A stretch of DNA of 34,636 nucleotides, taken from contig JAIESW010000060.1 of assembly GCA_019745565.1 (NCBI GenBank), positions 1-34,636 on the forward strand, read 5' to 3'. This stretch comes from Burkholderiales bacterium (GTDB lineage: Bacteria > Pseudomonadota > Gammaproteobacteria > Burkholderiales > Ga0077523). Positions 25,648 through 33,461 of this stretch are shown piece after piece; position 1 is the stretch's first letter; every line of letters starts with the position of its first letter. A program made the position numbers and the translations under genes. The notes below the pieces were generated by a model that made no database searches, was not told the DNA's origin, and was given only the letters and a program-made list of their open reading frames with translations.

Positions 25648-25911
25648 TTACATCTGGTTGAACTTCTTCTTCGCCGCGTCCTGGCATTTGGCCTTGTCGG
25701 TCGCGCTGTCGCACTTCTTCAGCTCGGCCTGGTAGTCACGCTCGCGCTGGCCGTCGTCACCCCGGCGATCGCGCGTGTTCACGTCGCCGCCGCCATCCTG
25801 CACTGCCTGAGGCGGATTGGCGGGGTCCGTCGGAGTTTGTTCGGCCGCGAAGGCAGCGCCACCCAAGGTCAGGGCAAGCGCGGACGCGCTGATGATCGGA
25901 ATGAGTTTCAT
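25648..25911 (-). CDS. Small exported hypothetical protein
   Basis: An 87-residue protein not recognised by family. A clear Sec signal peptide (MKLIPIISASALALTLGGAAFA) is followed by a short Pro/Gln/Gly/Asp-rich linker with charged RDRRGDDGQRERD. The C-terminal helix ELKKCDSATDKAKCQDAAKKKF has two cysteines 9 apart that could form a disulfide or bind a ligand. The ATG at 25911 is chosen for the signal peptide and a strong GGAGAG site 5 bases upstream; an in-frame upstream start at 26013 adds 34 residues with no signal character. It has its own terminator, so it is monocistronic. Likely periplasmic. Confidence 0.82.
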   Translation of the reverse strand: MKLIPIISASALALTLGGAAFAAEQTPTDPANPPQAVQDGGGDVNTRDRRGDDGQRERDYQAELKKCDSATDKAKCQDAAKKKFNQM

Positions 25912-26100
25912 GTTCTCTCCTTCAGTCGGTTGTACGAGTTGCACGCTGAGATCAGTGGGTGCAGTTCCATCTTCCGCGCAAGCCGACGCCCCGCCTGTCG
26001 GCGGAGTCTTCAATCACTGTCGGACAGGTACTACGGCGTCGCCGAAGAACCGGGCGCCCCGGCTACGCTGGGAGCGGCCCGATCACGGTCCGGTGATCTC

Positions 26101-27399
26101 TCAGCGCGCCCCGTGAGAAGGCGCCGCCGAGCGCGTGGCGAGCAGCGTGCCTTCGATGATGCGCAACGCTTCATCGCGCTGCGGATCGACGCTGTCGTCG
26201 TCCATGGGATCGCCGTGATCGTCGTTGGGACCTTCCTCCACGTGCACGTTCGGCTCGATGCCCTTGCCGTGGATCGAGCGCCCGTTCGGCGTGAAGTAAT
26301 GCGCCACGGTCAACTTGAGCGCAGTGCCGTCACCCAGAGACACCACCGACTGCACCGAACCTTTGCCGTACGTGCGGGTTCCGACCAGCACCGCGCGGCC
26401 GTGATCCTGCAACGCACCGGCCAGGATTTCGGCAGCGGATGCACAGCCACCGTCGACCAGGACGACCATCGGTACCGATCGGGCGTAGGCCGGCACTTCG
26501 CCCACGGACTCCCGGGTCGGACGATTGGTGTCCAGCGAGCGCGCGAACAGCTTCGAGTCGGCGCCGATGGACGGGCCGTCCATCGACACCACCAACGTTT
26601 CATCCGGCAGGAAAGCCGCTGCGACCGCCACCGCTGCGCGCACCGAGCCACCGGGGTTGTCGCGCAGATCGAGCACGAGACCGGCGATCGACGGCGCATC
26701 GGCTTCCTCGAGGCGCTTCAAGGCACGCATCACCAGTTGCGGCGTCGCCTGCTGGAAGCGCTCGATGCGCAGGAACGCGATGTCGCCGTCCAGCCGCTTC
26801 TCGTGCACCGTAGCGCGAGGCACCAATGCCCGCTTGATGCTGATGACTCGCGGCGTCGTCTCGCCGGAACGCAGGACGGTGAGACTGACGTAGGTATCCG
26901 CCTCGCCTTGTGCGAGGCGCAACGCCTGCTCGAGCGAGAGCCCCGCGACGCTCACGCCGTTCAACGTCGTGATGCGATCGCCGGCACGCAGTCCGGCCTG
27001 GTAAGCCGGCGTGTCTTCGGAACTGCTCCTCACCATCAACGCATCACGATCGACCGCGACCGCCACACCCAATCCCACGTAGGTGCCGCGAATATCCTGG
27101 CGCAGCGCGCGATTGGCGTTCTCGTCGAGCAGCTGGGTGTGCTGATCCAGCCCCTGCAGCATCCCCTGGATCGCACGATTGGCCAGCGCGTCCTCGTCGA
27201 CGCGCCCGGGATAGCGTGAGCGGATCTCTTCGAAGACACGCTGCACCTTCTGCCACGCCGGACTGACGGGGTCTCCCGCCACCGACCAGGCCGGCCACGC
27301 CAGAATGGCAACGAGCGCCAGCTGCAGGTACGCCACGCGCTTGAGGCGGCTCTGCGACGGACCGGAAGCGCTACGATGGGACGGGAATCGGGAGTTCAT
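26101..27399 (-). CDS. Carboxy-terminal processing peptidase (S41 family, CtpA-like)
   Basis: A 432-residue periplasmic serine protease that trims C-terminal ends of exported proteins and often regulates peptidoglycan hydrolases. It has a basic N-terminus and a hydrophobic signal/anchor (about 21-45), a PDZ domain (about 110-190; YQAGLRAGDRITTLNGVSV) and the S41 catalytic core (about 195-385). The catalytic serine is S321 in DGGCASAAEI and the lysine is K346 in TYGKGSVQ; the spacing of 25 residues equals S452/K477 of E. coli Prc, so the dyad is intact. LVLDLRDNPGGSVRAAV is the family motif. The ATG at 27399 precedes MNSRFPSH. The gene is divergent from the SIR2-like gene. slt, a possible cell-wall target, is 11 kb away, so no local partner is evident. 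Confidence 0.93.
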   Translation of the reverse strand: MNSRFPSHRSASGPSQSRLKRVAYLQLALVAILAWPAWSVAGDPVSPAWQKVQRVFEEIRSRYPGRVDEDALANRAIQGMLQGLDQHTQLLDENANRALRQDIRGTYVGLGVAVAVDRDALMVRSSSEDTPAYQAGLRAGDRITTLNGVSVAGLSLEQALRLAQGEADTYVSLTVLRSGETTPRVISIKRALVPRATVHEKRLDGDIAFLRIERFQQATPQLVMRALKRLEEADAPSIAGLVLDLRDNPGGSVRAAVAVAAAFLPDETLVVSMDGPSIGADSKLFARSLDTNRPTRESVGEVPAYARSVPMVVLVDGGCASAAEILAGALQDHGRAVLVGTRTYGKGSVQSVVSLGDGTALKLTVAHYFTPNGRSIHGKGIEPNVHVEEGPNDDHGDPMDDDSVDPQRDEALRIIEGTLLATRSAAPSHGAR

Positions 27400-27630
27400 G
27401 CGCAACGGAGGCAAGACAGGATCACATACCCAGTTTCGGCATGGGTTTCTGATTCTGAAAAGAATTTTCCGGATGAAGGCACGGGCGGACGGAGGGATTG
27501 AAGCCGGTGGCGCCGGTCATGCAGCCACGACGCATCCGCCGTGCCAGCGCCATGTAGGGCGTCGCCGAATAGCAACGCATACGGCGGGATTGCTTGTCTT
27601 CTTTGTGCAGGTTCGCGGGGAAGTCCGGCC

Positions 27631-28557
27631 TTGACCCTGCGTACACTCCTGCAGCGACGGCACGCCGACCTTGCCCTGGTGATCGGCAATGGCATCAACC
27701 GCTACGGCCCGGCCGGCGCGACGAACTCGTGGAACGATCTGATCCGCACGCTCGCACAGAAGCGGCTCGGACCCGCCCACTCGCAGATCCCTGCCGGCAT
27801 CTCGCTCACCGAGTTCTACGACCTGCTCGATTTGGCCAGACCCGGTCGTGCTCCGGCCGCGAGCCTGCAGCAGGCGTTCTGCGATCTCATGGAGCAGTGG
27901 CAATCGCATGACCAGCACCGCCACGCGATGCGCTGGGCACTCGCCGCGCAAGTACCCGTCCTGACCACCAACTTCGAGGCAACGCTCGCCGACGCGGTCG
28001 GCAGCTCGCTGTATCGGCTGGGCGACCTCCCGTTCACCGACTTCTATCCGTGGGACTGCTACTACGGCCTGTCGGCGCTGTCGGACCCCGGCTCGGGCTT
28101 CGGCATCTGGCACGTCAACGGCATGCATCGCTATCGGCGCAGCATCCGGCTCGGACTCACCCACTACATGGGCTCGGTGGCTCGGGCGCGCGCATGGATC
28201 CACGAAGGCGGTGCAGCGCGACTCTACGGCGGCAGGGATCAGCGCGCCTGGCGGGGCGCGACGACCTGGCTGCAGATCCTCTTCCACAAGCCGCTGCTGA
28301 TCTTCGGACTCGGCCTCGAGGAATCGGAGGTCTTCCTGCGCTGGTTGCTGATCGAGCGCGCCCGCTATTTCCGAAAGTTTCCGGATCGCCGCAAGCGCGC
28401 CTGGTACGTGCACACGCGCAAGGAACGCGGCTCGGGCAAGCTGTTCTTCCTGAATGCCATCGGCATCGAATCGGTGGAAGTGCCGGATTTCGACGCGATC
28501 TACGGTGCGTCCACGTGGGCGCCCAGGCTCGCCCGCCGACGCCAGAACAGCAAATAG
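27631..28557 (+). CDS. Stand-alone SIR2-like domain protein
   Basis: A 308-residue protein of the SIR2_2 type, a Rossmann fold that binds NAD and in several anti-phage systems destroys it. Visible motifs: ALVIGNGINRYG (nucleotide loop), SWNDLI, the active-site asparagine N114 in LTTNFEATL, the likely catalytic histidine H161 in WHVNGMH, and the C-terminal FGLGLEESEVFLRWLLIERARY, which contacts NAD in relatives. There is no added effector or sensor domain and no membrane segment. The start is uncertain: TTG at 27631 follows GGGGAAG and puts the nucleotide loop near residue 17, whereas the earlier in-frame GTG at 27541 adds 30 residues. The neighbours are a divergent protease and small Cys-rich proteins, not recognised defence genes. 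A housekeeping role (nucleoside or NAD binding) is equally possible. About 231 bases lie between it and the divergent protease. Confidence 0.82.
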   Translation: MTLRTLLQRRHADLALVIGNGINRYGPAGATNSWNDLIRTLAQKRLGPAHSQIPAGISLTEFYDLLDLARPGRAPAASLQQAFCDLMEQWQSHDQHRHAMRWALAAQVPVLTTNFEATLADAVGSSLYRLGDLPFTDFYPWDCYYGLSALSDPGSGFGIWHVNGMHRYRRSIRLGLTHYMGSVARARAWIHEGGAARLYGGRDQRAWRGATTWLQILFHKPLLIFGLGLEESEVFLRWLLIERARYFRKFPDRRKRAWYVHTRKERGSGKLFFLNAIGIESVEVPDFDAIYGASTWAPRLARRRQNSK

Positions 28558-28848
28558 CGCGTGTCGATGATCTCGCGGACCTCCGCCTTGAGCGGCGTCT
28601 GCAGCAGCACCTCGTCTCTCGGGGGAGATGTGATCCTGCCGCGGGAAGCCAAAGCCGGATCCGAACTTCCTGCGAGCCCCGTGGCCGGTGCGGGCGCGCC
28701 CGAGGACCATCGGGCGCGCGGTTCGAGGTCCGCCGTTCCGTGTTGTGCGTTTCCCTGCCGGCTCACCACGGTCAGGCACCGGCGCATTCCGCGGAGGTAC
28801 AAAGTCGCAGGACCAACCCGGCGACCGGGGATGCGTTAAAGTAGCTCC
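28558..28848. other. 291-base gap with one strong stem-loop
   Basis: I see no supportable gene here. GCGCGCCCG (28694-28702) and CGGGCGCGC (28711-28719) form a 9-bp stem with 8-base loop but no T-run; it may end transcription from the SIR2-like gene. The end of the gap must hold the promoter of the small Cys-rich gene; GCGTTAAAGT about 10-15 bases before its ATG is the only AT-rich patch. Confidence 0.45.
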
Positions 28849-29121
28849 ATGCGCATGATCGTAGCCATGGTGGTGGCCATCGCCTTCCTCCTGCAGACCG
28901 GCATCGCCACCGCTGCCGTCTACGGCAACTGCTGCGCGGACGGCTGCAAGGCGATGTCCAACTGCCTCCTCGACGCGAACTGCCCGGATTGTGCGTCCAC
29001 GTCGACGGTCGCCTCCCAGGCACAGCTGCCGCTACCGGCAGAGACGATCACCGACGAGTCAGAGCCGCGTTCCATCCATCTGTCGAACCCGCTCGACGAC
29101 ATCTGGCGACCTCCCGACTAG
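28849..29121 (+). CDS. Small exported cysteine-rich protein
   Basis: A 90-residue protein not assignable to a named family. It has a Sec signal peptide (MRMIVAMVVAIAFLLQTGIATA) followed by a compact cysteine block, YGNCCADGCKAMSNCLLDAN and then CPDC: seven cysteines between about residues 28 and 48, several spaced by five residues. The C-terminal 40 residues are cysteine-free, polar and probably disordered. Possible roles are metal binding or a disulfide-stabilised small domain; none is proven. The ATG at 28849 has no good ribosome site; the ATG two codons later is an alternative. The next gene, 44 bases downstream, is another exported cysteine-rich protein with related motif layout, so they probably share a transcript and a role. 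Confidence 0.78.
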   Translation: MRMIVAMVVAIAFLLQTGIATAAVYGNCCADGCKAMSNCLLDANCPDCASTSTVASQAQLPLPAETITDESEPRSIHLSNPLDDIWRPPD

Positions 29122-29165
29122 ATCGTGGGTCCTGTCACACCATTTTCAATCTCGAGGAGTTCACA

Positions 29166-29300
29166 ATGAAAACGAAGTACGCAAAGACCATCGCAGCGAT
29201 CGGATTGACGCTGACGTCCGTCGGTGTGCTGGCCGCGACCGAGACCTGCTGCGGCAGCGCGCTCGATTGCTGCATGAAGATGCTGGAATGCTGCCTGTAA
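29166..29300 (+). CDS. 44-residue precursor of a tri-dicysteine exported peptide
   Basis: A very short gene supported by a strong GAGGAG ribosome site 6 bases before the ATG, an ideal signal peptide (MKTKYAKTIAAIGLTLTSVG then VLA), and a perfect terminator about 30 bases beyond the stop. After cleavage at VLA about 21 residues would remain. They contain three Cys-Cys pairs at an exact 7-residue period: CC-GSALD-CC-MKMLE-CC-L, i.e. six cysteines in 16 residues. Vicinal cysteines at such spacing suggest soft-metal binding (copper, zinc, mercury or arsenic) or a modified peptide; I know no named family with this layout. The partner gene 44 bases upstream has a related Cys block. No modification enzyme, transporter or metal regulator is seen nearby. 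Confidence 0.82.
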   Translation: MKTKYAKTIAAIGLTLTSVGVLAATETCCGSALDCCMKMLECCL

Positions 29301-29331
29301 GCAGCTAGCAGGCAGACCCGATACTCGGGTT

Positions 29332-29370
29332 GAAAGGGCCTGCGGCCTCGCGCTGCAGGCCCTTTTCATT
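29332..29370 (+). terminator. Intrinsic terminator of the Cys-rich gene pair
   Basis: GAAAGGGCCTGC (29332-29343) pairs with GCAGGCCCTTTTC (29355-29367) around an 11-base loop, followed by ATT. It ends the 28849/29166 transcript. Confidence 0.88.
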
Positions 29371-29553
29371 GGCGCAGGACATCAAGCCATCTCGTTGGAG
29401 GCGTTGTGCACCTCGATACCGAGCGTGCGCACGGCCTTCTCGTGGTCCGGCGACAGGTGGACAGCGAGACTTCTCGCTTCGAGACCTGCGACCCACCAAC
29501 GCAGCGCTTCCGCCGCTTCCCTCGAGAGCCGCAGACGAGGGCATCCAGCCAGG

Positions 29554-30072
29554 CTAGCCCCTTACTTGTCCCGGGGCAGGTAGCGGCGGCTTGCCTTCCT
29601 CCGGCGACGCGGGCGACGCCGCGTTTCCGACCGATACTTCATGCAGGTAGCGGGTCCCCGCATAGATGGCCCATACAAACGCGATGATCGAAAGTGTGAC
29701 GTAGGGCCAGTACATGACGCGGGTGCCCAAGGCATACGCACCGGTACTGAGTCCGTGTGAAGATCGGTAGTAGGTCTCGTTGTGGAGCACGCGCCAAAGA
29801 ACTCCAAGAAAAGCGGCCACGCCGAGGATCAAGTAAAGGTATTTCGCCGAAGGAATGCCTACGAGTTCTTTCGCATTGATCAGCAGGTACCCGCACCCAA
29901 CGAGTTCGATCGTGATGATGAAGCACGTCAGTTGCTGAACCAGGTTATGGGAGTGCTGACGGCGGGCGTGTGTCAGGTCCTGCGCTCCGAGTTCGGCTTC
30001 GGGGACTAGTGGGGGTCGCATTGCTCGATTCGACTGTGCCGGGTCATCGATATCTCGGTCTTGTGCAGGCAT
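29554..30072 (-). CDS. Orphan three-helix membrane protein
   Basis: A 172-residue protein I do not recognise. A polar N-terminus of about 45 residues (rich in Asp, Arg, Gln) is followed by three predicted membrane helices: LTCFIITIELVGCGYLLI (about 48-66), YLYLILGVAAFLGVLWRVL (about 78-97) and VMYWPYVTLSIIAFVWAIYAG (about 118-139). A short Pro-rich tail (EEGKPPLPAPG) ends it. By eye the DNA is less GC-rich and uses more A/T-ending codons than the flanking genes, hinting at a different origin. The ATG at 30072 is tentative; the helices and open frame support the gene itself. It lies downstream of tRNA-Thr on the same strand with about 195 bases between that hold nothing I can call. Confidence 0.65.
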   Translation of the reverse strand: MPAQDRDIDDPAQSNRAMRPPLVPEAELGAQDLTHARRQHSHNLVQQLTCFIITIELVGCGYLLINAKELVGIPSAKYLYLILGVAAFLGVLWRVLHNETYYRSSHGLSTGAYALGTRVMYWPYVTLSIIAFVWAIYAGTRYLHEVSVGNAASPASPEEGKPPLPAPGQVRG

Positions 30073-30267
30073 CCCCTAGTCGCACGGCTATTGATCAGGC
30101 CCGTGAACAAGAATCCGAACCATGACGGCCTTCTAGCTTGTCCATGCAGGCACAGCGTGGCACGCGAGCGACTGCCGAGCAACCGTCAAGCAGTTCTGTG
30201 CCTCCCTCATTACTTGCGGCATCGAGTGATTGCTGCACTTCGATGGACCGGAAGCGAATGGGGTATC

Positions 30268-30343
30268 TGGTGCCGGATACAGGAATCGAACCCGTGACCT
30301 TCTGATTACAAATCAGCTGCTCTACCAACTGAGCTAATCCGGC
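30268..30343 (-). tRNA. tRNA-Thr (anticodon UGU)
   Basis: 76 bases including an encoded CCA. The acceptor stem is GCCGGAT/ATCCGGC. The D arm is GCTCAGTTGGTAGAGC, the anticodon loop TTTGTAA gives UGU, and the T arm contains GGTTCGATTCC. It closely resembles E. coli tRNA-Thr(UGU). Only the 27-43 pair is mismatched. Confidence 0.97.
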
Positions 30344-30355
30344 ATGGCTGCTCGA

Positions 30356-30361
30356 ATTATA
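30356..30361 (-). promoter_or_regulatory. -10 element of the tRNA-Thr gene
   Basis: A perfect TATAAT on the minus strand ends 12 bases before the tRNA 5' end, leaving a leader of about 6 bases. No good -35 is visible. The tRNA therefore probably has its own promoter and does not depend only on read-through from sspB. Confidence 0.55.
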
Positions 30362-30394
30362 CGGGGGCCGCCTCTCGGGCCGCGCCCCGACCGG

Positions 30395-30814
30395 CTACTT
30401 CACGACCTGGAGCTTCGGCCTTCCGCCGGTGGGCGGCGTTGGTTTGTCGTCGGACTCGGTCGTGGACTCCACTGGAGCAAGGCTGCTCGTCACGGCGCCG
30501 GTCGCCGGCTGCTGGAACGCCAGACCTTGTCCGGATTCCTTTGCGAACACACCGCTCACGCAATCCACCGGCACGGAAAGTTCGCGCGACACGCCGTTGA
30601 AGCGCGCCGAGAACTGGATCACTTCGTTGCCGATGGTGAGGTCACGCGTCGCGTCGGCACTCACGTTGAGGATGATCTCGCCGTCGCGCACGTACTCCAG
30701 CGGGACCTTGGTACGGTCGTTCACCTTGACGGCGAGGTACGGCGTGAAGCCGTTGTCGACGCACCACTCGTAGATCGCGCGGATCAGGTAGGGTGTGGTC
30801 GACGGCTGCTTCAT
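30395..30814 (-). CDS. sspB: ClpXP protease specificity-enhancing factor SspB
   Basis: Adaptor that delivers ssrA-tagged and other substrates to ClpXP; cytosolic dimer. 139 residues. The N-terminal substrate-binding domain (about 1-110) has PYLIRAIYEWCVDNGFTPYLAV, GEIILNVSADATRDL and ARFNGVSRELSVPV. A flexible Ser/Thr/Pro-rich linker leads to the C-terminal ClpX-docking peptide GRPKLQVVK, matching the XB motif of E. coli SspB. The start overlaps the sspA stop by 4 bases (ATGA). Confidence 0.96.
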   Translation of the reverse strand: MKQPSTTPYLIRAIYEWCVDNGFTPYLAVKVNDRTKVPLEYVRDGEIILNVSADATRDLTIGNEVIQFSARFNGVSRELSVPVDCVSGVFAKESGQGLAFQQPATGAVTSSLAPVESTTESDDKPTPPTGGRPKLQVVK

Positions 30815-31410
30815 TTGCGCATCACCTTCTCGGCGGGTGTCAGCGCTTCGATGTAGGCCGGGCGGCTGAACAGGCGCTCGGCGTACTTCAGCAGCGGCGC
30901 GGCCTGCTTCGGGATCTGGATGCCGTAGTAGTCGATGCGCCAGAGGAGCGGAGCGATCGCGACGTCGAGCATGGAGTACTCGTCGCCCAGCATGTACTTC
31001 TGCTTCACGAACACGGGTGCTATCTGCGTGAGGCTGTCGCGCACCAGCTGGCGTGCCTTGTCGGCGACCTTCTGGTTGCCCTTCTCGAGCGATTCGATGT
31101 GCGTGAAGAGCTCGTTCTCGAAGCGGAACAGGAACAGGCGGGCCCGCGCGCGCATCACCGGGTCGGCCGGCATCAGCTGCGGATGCGGGAAACGGTCGTC
31201 GATGTACTCGTTGATGATGTTCGATTCGTACAGGATGAGATCGCGCTCCACCAGCACCGGGGTGCGGTTGTACGGATTCATCACCGCGAGATCTTCGGGC
31301 TTGTTGAACAGATCGACGTCGACGATCTGGAAGTCCATCCCCTTCTCGTAGAGGACGATGCGGCACCGCTGGCTGAAAGGGCACGTGGTGCCGGAGTAGA
31401 GGGTCATCAT
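30811..31410 (-). CDS. sspA: Stringent starvation protein A (GST-fold RNA polymerase-associated)
   Basis: A 199-residue GST-fold protein that binds RNA polymerase and influences stress and stationary-phase transcription. TLYSGTTCPFSQRCRIVLYEKGMDF, NPYNRTPVLVERDLILYESNIINEYIDDRFPHPQLMP and the helical domain with SMLDVAIAPLLWRIDYYGI are characteristic of SspA rather than catalytic GSTs. It starts with two consecutive ATG codons. It lies 36 bases after petC and overlaps sspB, the conserved petABC-sspAB order of beta- and gammaproteobacteria. Confidence 0.96.
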   Translation of the reverse strand: MMTLYSGTTCPFSQRCRIVLYEKGMDFQIVDVDLFNKPEDLAVMNPYNRTPVLVERDLILYESNIINEYIDDRFPHPQLMPADPVMRARARLFLFRFENELFTHIESLEKGNQKVADKARQLVRDSLTQIAPVFVKQKYMLGDEYSMLDVAIAPLLWRIDYYGIQIPKQAAPLLKYAERLFSRPAYIEALTPAEKVMRK

Positions 31411-31446
31411 TTGATCTGAGGCTCCGGAGACGGAGGAAGACGGCTC

Positions 31447-32199
31447 TTAGTGGACGTCCTTCCAGTATTCCTTCTTGAGTAGGTAGGCGAACACGAACAG
31501 GACGCCGAGGAACAACAGGGTGAGGATGCCGATCTGCACGCGCTGCAGGCGGGCCGGCTCGCCCATGTAGACAAGGTAGTTCACGAGATCGGCCACGAAG
31601 GCGTCGTACTGCTTGGGCGTCAGCTTGCCTGGTTCGGCCAGCACCAGCTTCTCCGCTGCGTGGCCGCCGTGCGCGGCCTCGGCCCCTTCATGCTTCTCGA
31701 CTTCGAGATCCTGCTGACCTTGCAGCTCCCACAGCACGTGCGGCATGCCCACGCCGGGGAAGACGACGTTGTTCCAGCCGGTCGGGCGCGACTCGTCGCG
31801 ATAGTAGGAGCGCAGATAGGTGTAGAGCCAATCGGCACCGCGCGAGCGCGCGATCACCGACAGATCCGGCGGCTGGGCGCCGAACCACGTCTTGGCGTCC
31901 TTCGCCCTCATGGCGATGGTCATCGGATCACCGACCTTGTCGGACGCGAACATCAGGTTGTCCTTGATCTGCTGATCGGTGAGCCCGAGGTCGGCGAGGC
32001 GGTTGTAGCGCATGTACTGCGCCGAGTGACAGTTGAGACAGTAGCTCACGAAGTTGCGCGCGCCGCGCTGGAGCGATGCGACGTCGTGCTGGTCGATGGG
32101 CGCGCTGTCGAGAGCGACGTGACCACCGGCCGCGAAGGCGACGGCCGGGGCAAGGAACGCGAGGACGGCAAGGCGACGGACTAGGCGCATGATGTTCAT
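31447..32199 (-). CDS. petC: Ubiquinol-cytochrome c reductase cytochrome c1 subunit
   Basis: Membrane-anchored c-type haem subunit of complex III that passes electrons from the Rieske protein to soluble cytochrome c. 250 residues with a signal peptide (MRLVRRLAVLAFLAPAVAFA), haem attachment CLNCH within VSYCLNCHSAQYMRYNRL, the axial-methionine region PGVGMPHVL, and a C-terminal anchor (IGILTLLFLGVLFVFAYLL). A short His/Glu/Ala-rich insert (HEGAEAAHGGHAAEK) is present. The ATG at 32199 overlaps the petB stop (ATGA). Confidence 0.97.
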   Translation of the reverse strand: MNIMRLVRRLAVLAFLAPAVAFAAGGHVALDSAPIDQHDVASLQRGARNFVSYCLNCHSAQYMRYNRLADLGLTDQQIKDNLMFASDKVGDPMTIAMRAKDAKTWFGAQPPDLSVIARSRGADWLYTYLRSYYRDESRPTGWNNVVFPGVGMPHVLWELQGQQDLEVEKHEGAEAAHGGHAAEKLVLAEPGKLTPKQYDAFVADLVNYLVYMGEPARLQRVQIGILTLLFLGVLFVFAYLLKKEYWKDVH

Positions 32200-33461
32200 C
32201 CGGTCACCCGCTCGGGTTCCGGCTTCTCCTTGTCGGTGGCGGTGTACCAGGGCATCAGGACGAAGAACGCGAAGTAGATGACCGTGAACACGCGCGCGAG
32301 GAACGTCGCCATCTCGAGTGTGCTGCCCGGGAACTTGCCGAGGAAGTCGGTCGGGTTCATGCCGAGCCAGGCCAGGATCACGAACGAGATCACGAACAGC
32401 GTGAGCCAGATCTTGTACTTCGGCCCGCGGTAGCGGATCGACTTCACCTTGCCGCGGTCGAGCCACGGCAGCAGGAAGAAGACCATCACGCCGAGTCCCA
32501 TCACGATGACGCCGGGGAACTGCGAGCCGAGCATCGCCGGGACGGCACGCAACATCGCGTAGTAGGGTGTGAAGTACCAGACCGGCGCGATGTGCGGCGG
32601 GGTCTTGAGCGGATCGGCGGGGATGAAGTTGTTGTACTCGAGGAAGTAACCGCCGACCTCGGGCATGAAGAAGATGATCACGCTGAAGACCATCAGGAAG
32701 ACCACCACGCCGACGATGTCCTTGACCGTGTAGTACGGGTGGAACGCGATGCCGTCGAGCGGGATGCCGGTCTTCGGGTCCTTCTTCTTCTTGATCTCGA
32801 TGCCGTCGGGGTTGTTCGACCCCACTTCATGCAGCGCGAGGATGTGCGCCGCGACCAGGCCCAGCAGCACCAGCGGAATCGCGATCACGTGGAACGCGAA
32901 GAAGCGGTTCAGGGTAGCGTCCGACACGACGTAGTCGCCGCGGATCCACACCGACAGGTCCTCGCCCACGAACGGGACAGCGCTGAACAAGTTCACGATC
33001 ACCTGCGCGCCCCAGTAGGACATCTGGCCCCACGGCAGCAGGTAGCCGAAGAACGCCTCGGCCATCAGGCACAGGTAGATCAGCATGCCGAAGATCCACA
33101 CCAGCTCGCGCGGCTTGCGGAACGAGCCGTACAGCAACCCGCGCATCATGTGCAGGTAGACCACGACGAAGAACATCGAGGCGCCGGTGGAATGGATGTA
33201 GCGCACCAGCCAGCCCGACGGCACGTCGCGCATGATGTATTCGACCGACGCGAAGGCCTGGCTGGCGTCGGGCTTGTAGTGCATGGTGAGGAAGATCCCG
33301 GAGAGGATCTGGATCACCAGGACCAGCAGGGCGAGGGAGCCGAAGTAGTACCAGAAGTTGAAATTCTTCGGCGCGTAGTACTCGGTCAGGTGCGCCTTCC
33401 AATTGGACGTCATCGGAAAGCGGTCGTCGATCCACTGGGTAAGGGCGGCGATCTTGCTCAT
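32196..33461 (-). CDS. petB: Ubiquinol-cytochrome c reductase cytochrome b subunit
   Basis: Integral membrane di-haem subunit of complex III holding both quinone sites. 421 residues with about eight to nine membrane helices. MTSNWKAHLTEYYAPKNFNFWYYFGSLAL opens the protein; YIHSTGASMFFVVVYLHMMRGLLYGSF and FFAFHVIAIPLVLLGLVAAHILALH carry the haem histidines. The Qo motif reads PVWY instead of PEWY, which is normal for beta- and gammaproteobacteria. It overlaps petA and petC by 4 bases on each side, a tightly coupled operon. Confidence 0.98.
   Translation of the reverse strand: MSKIAALTQWIDDRFPMTSNWKAHLTEYYAPKNFNFWYYFGSLALLVLVIQILSGIFLTMHYKPDASQAFASVEYIMRDVPSGWLVRYIHSTGASMFFVVVYLHMMRGLLYGSFRKPRELVWIFGMLIYLCLMAEAFFGYLLPWGQMSYWGAQVIVNLFSAVPFVGEDLSVWIRGDYVVSDATLNRFFAFHVIAIPLVLLGLVAAHILALHEVGSNNPDGIEIKKKKDPKTGIPLDGIAFHPYYTVKDIVGVVVFLMVFSVIIFFMPEVGGYFLEYNNFIPADPLKTPPHIAPVWYFTPYYAMLRAVPAMLGSQFPGVIVMGLGVMVFFLLPWLDRGKVKSIRYRGPKYKIWLTLFVISFVILAWLGMNPTDFLGKFPGSTLEMATFLARVFTVIYFAFFVLMPWYTATDKEKPEPERVTG

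Noticed and set aside
28500..28802. 100-residue minus-strand open frame overlapping the end of the SIR2-like gene
   Set aside because: No ribosome site, Arg/Pro/Ala-rich composition, and it overlaps a better-supported gene on the other strand.
30073..30267. Attachment-site duplication of the tRNA-Thr 3' end
   Set aside because: I looked for a second copy of the 3' end of the tRNA on the low-coordinate side and saw none in the window, and there is no integrase.
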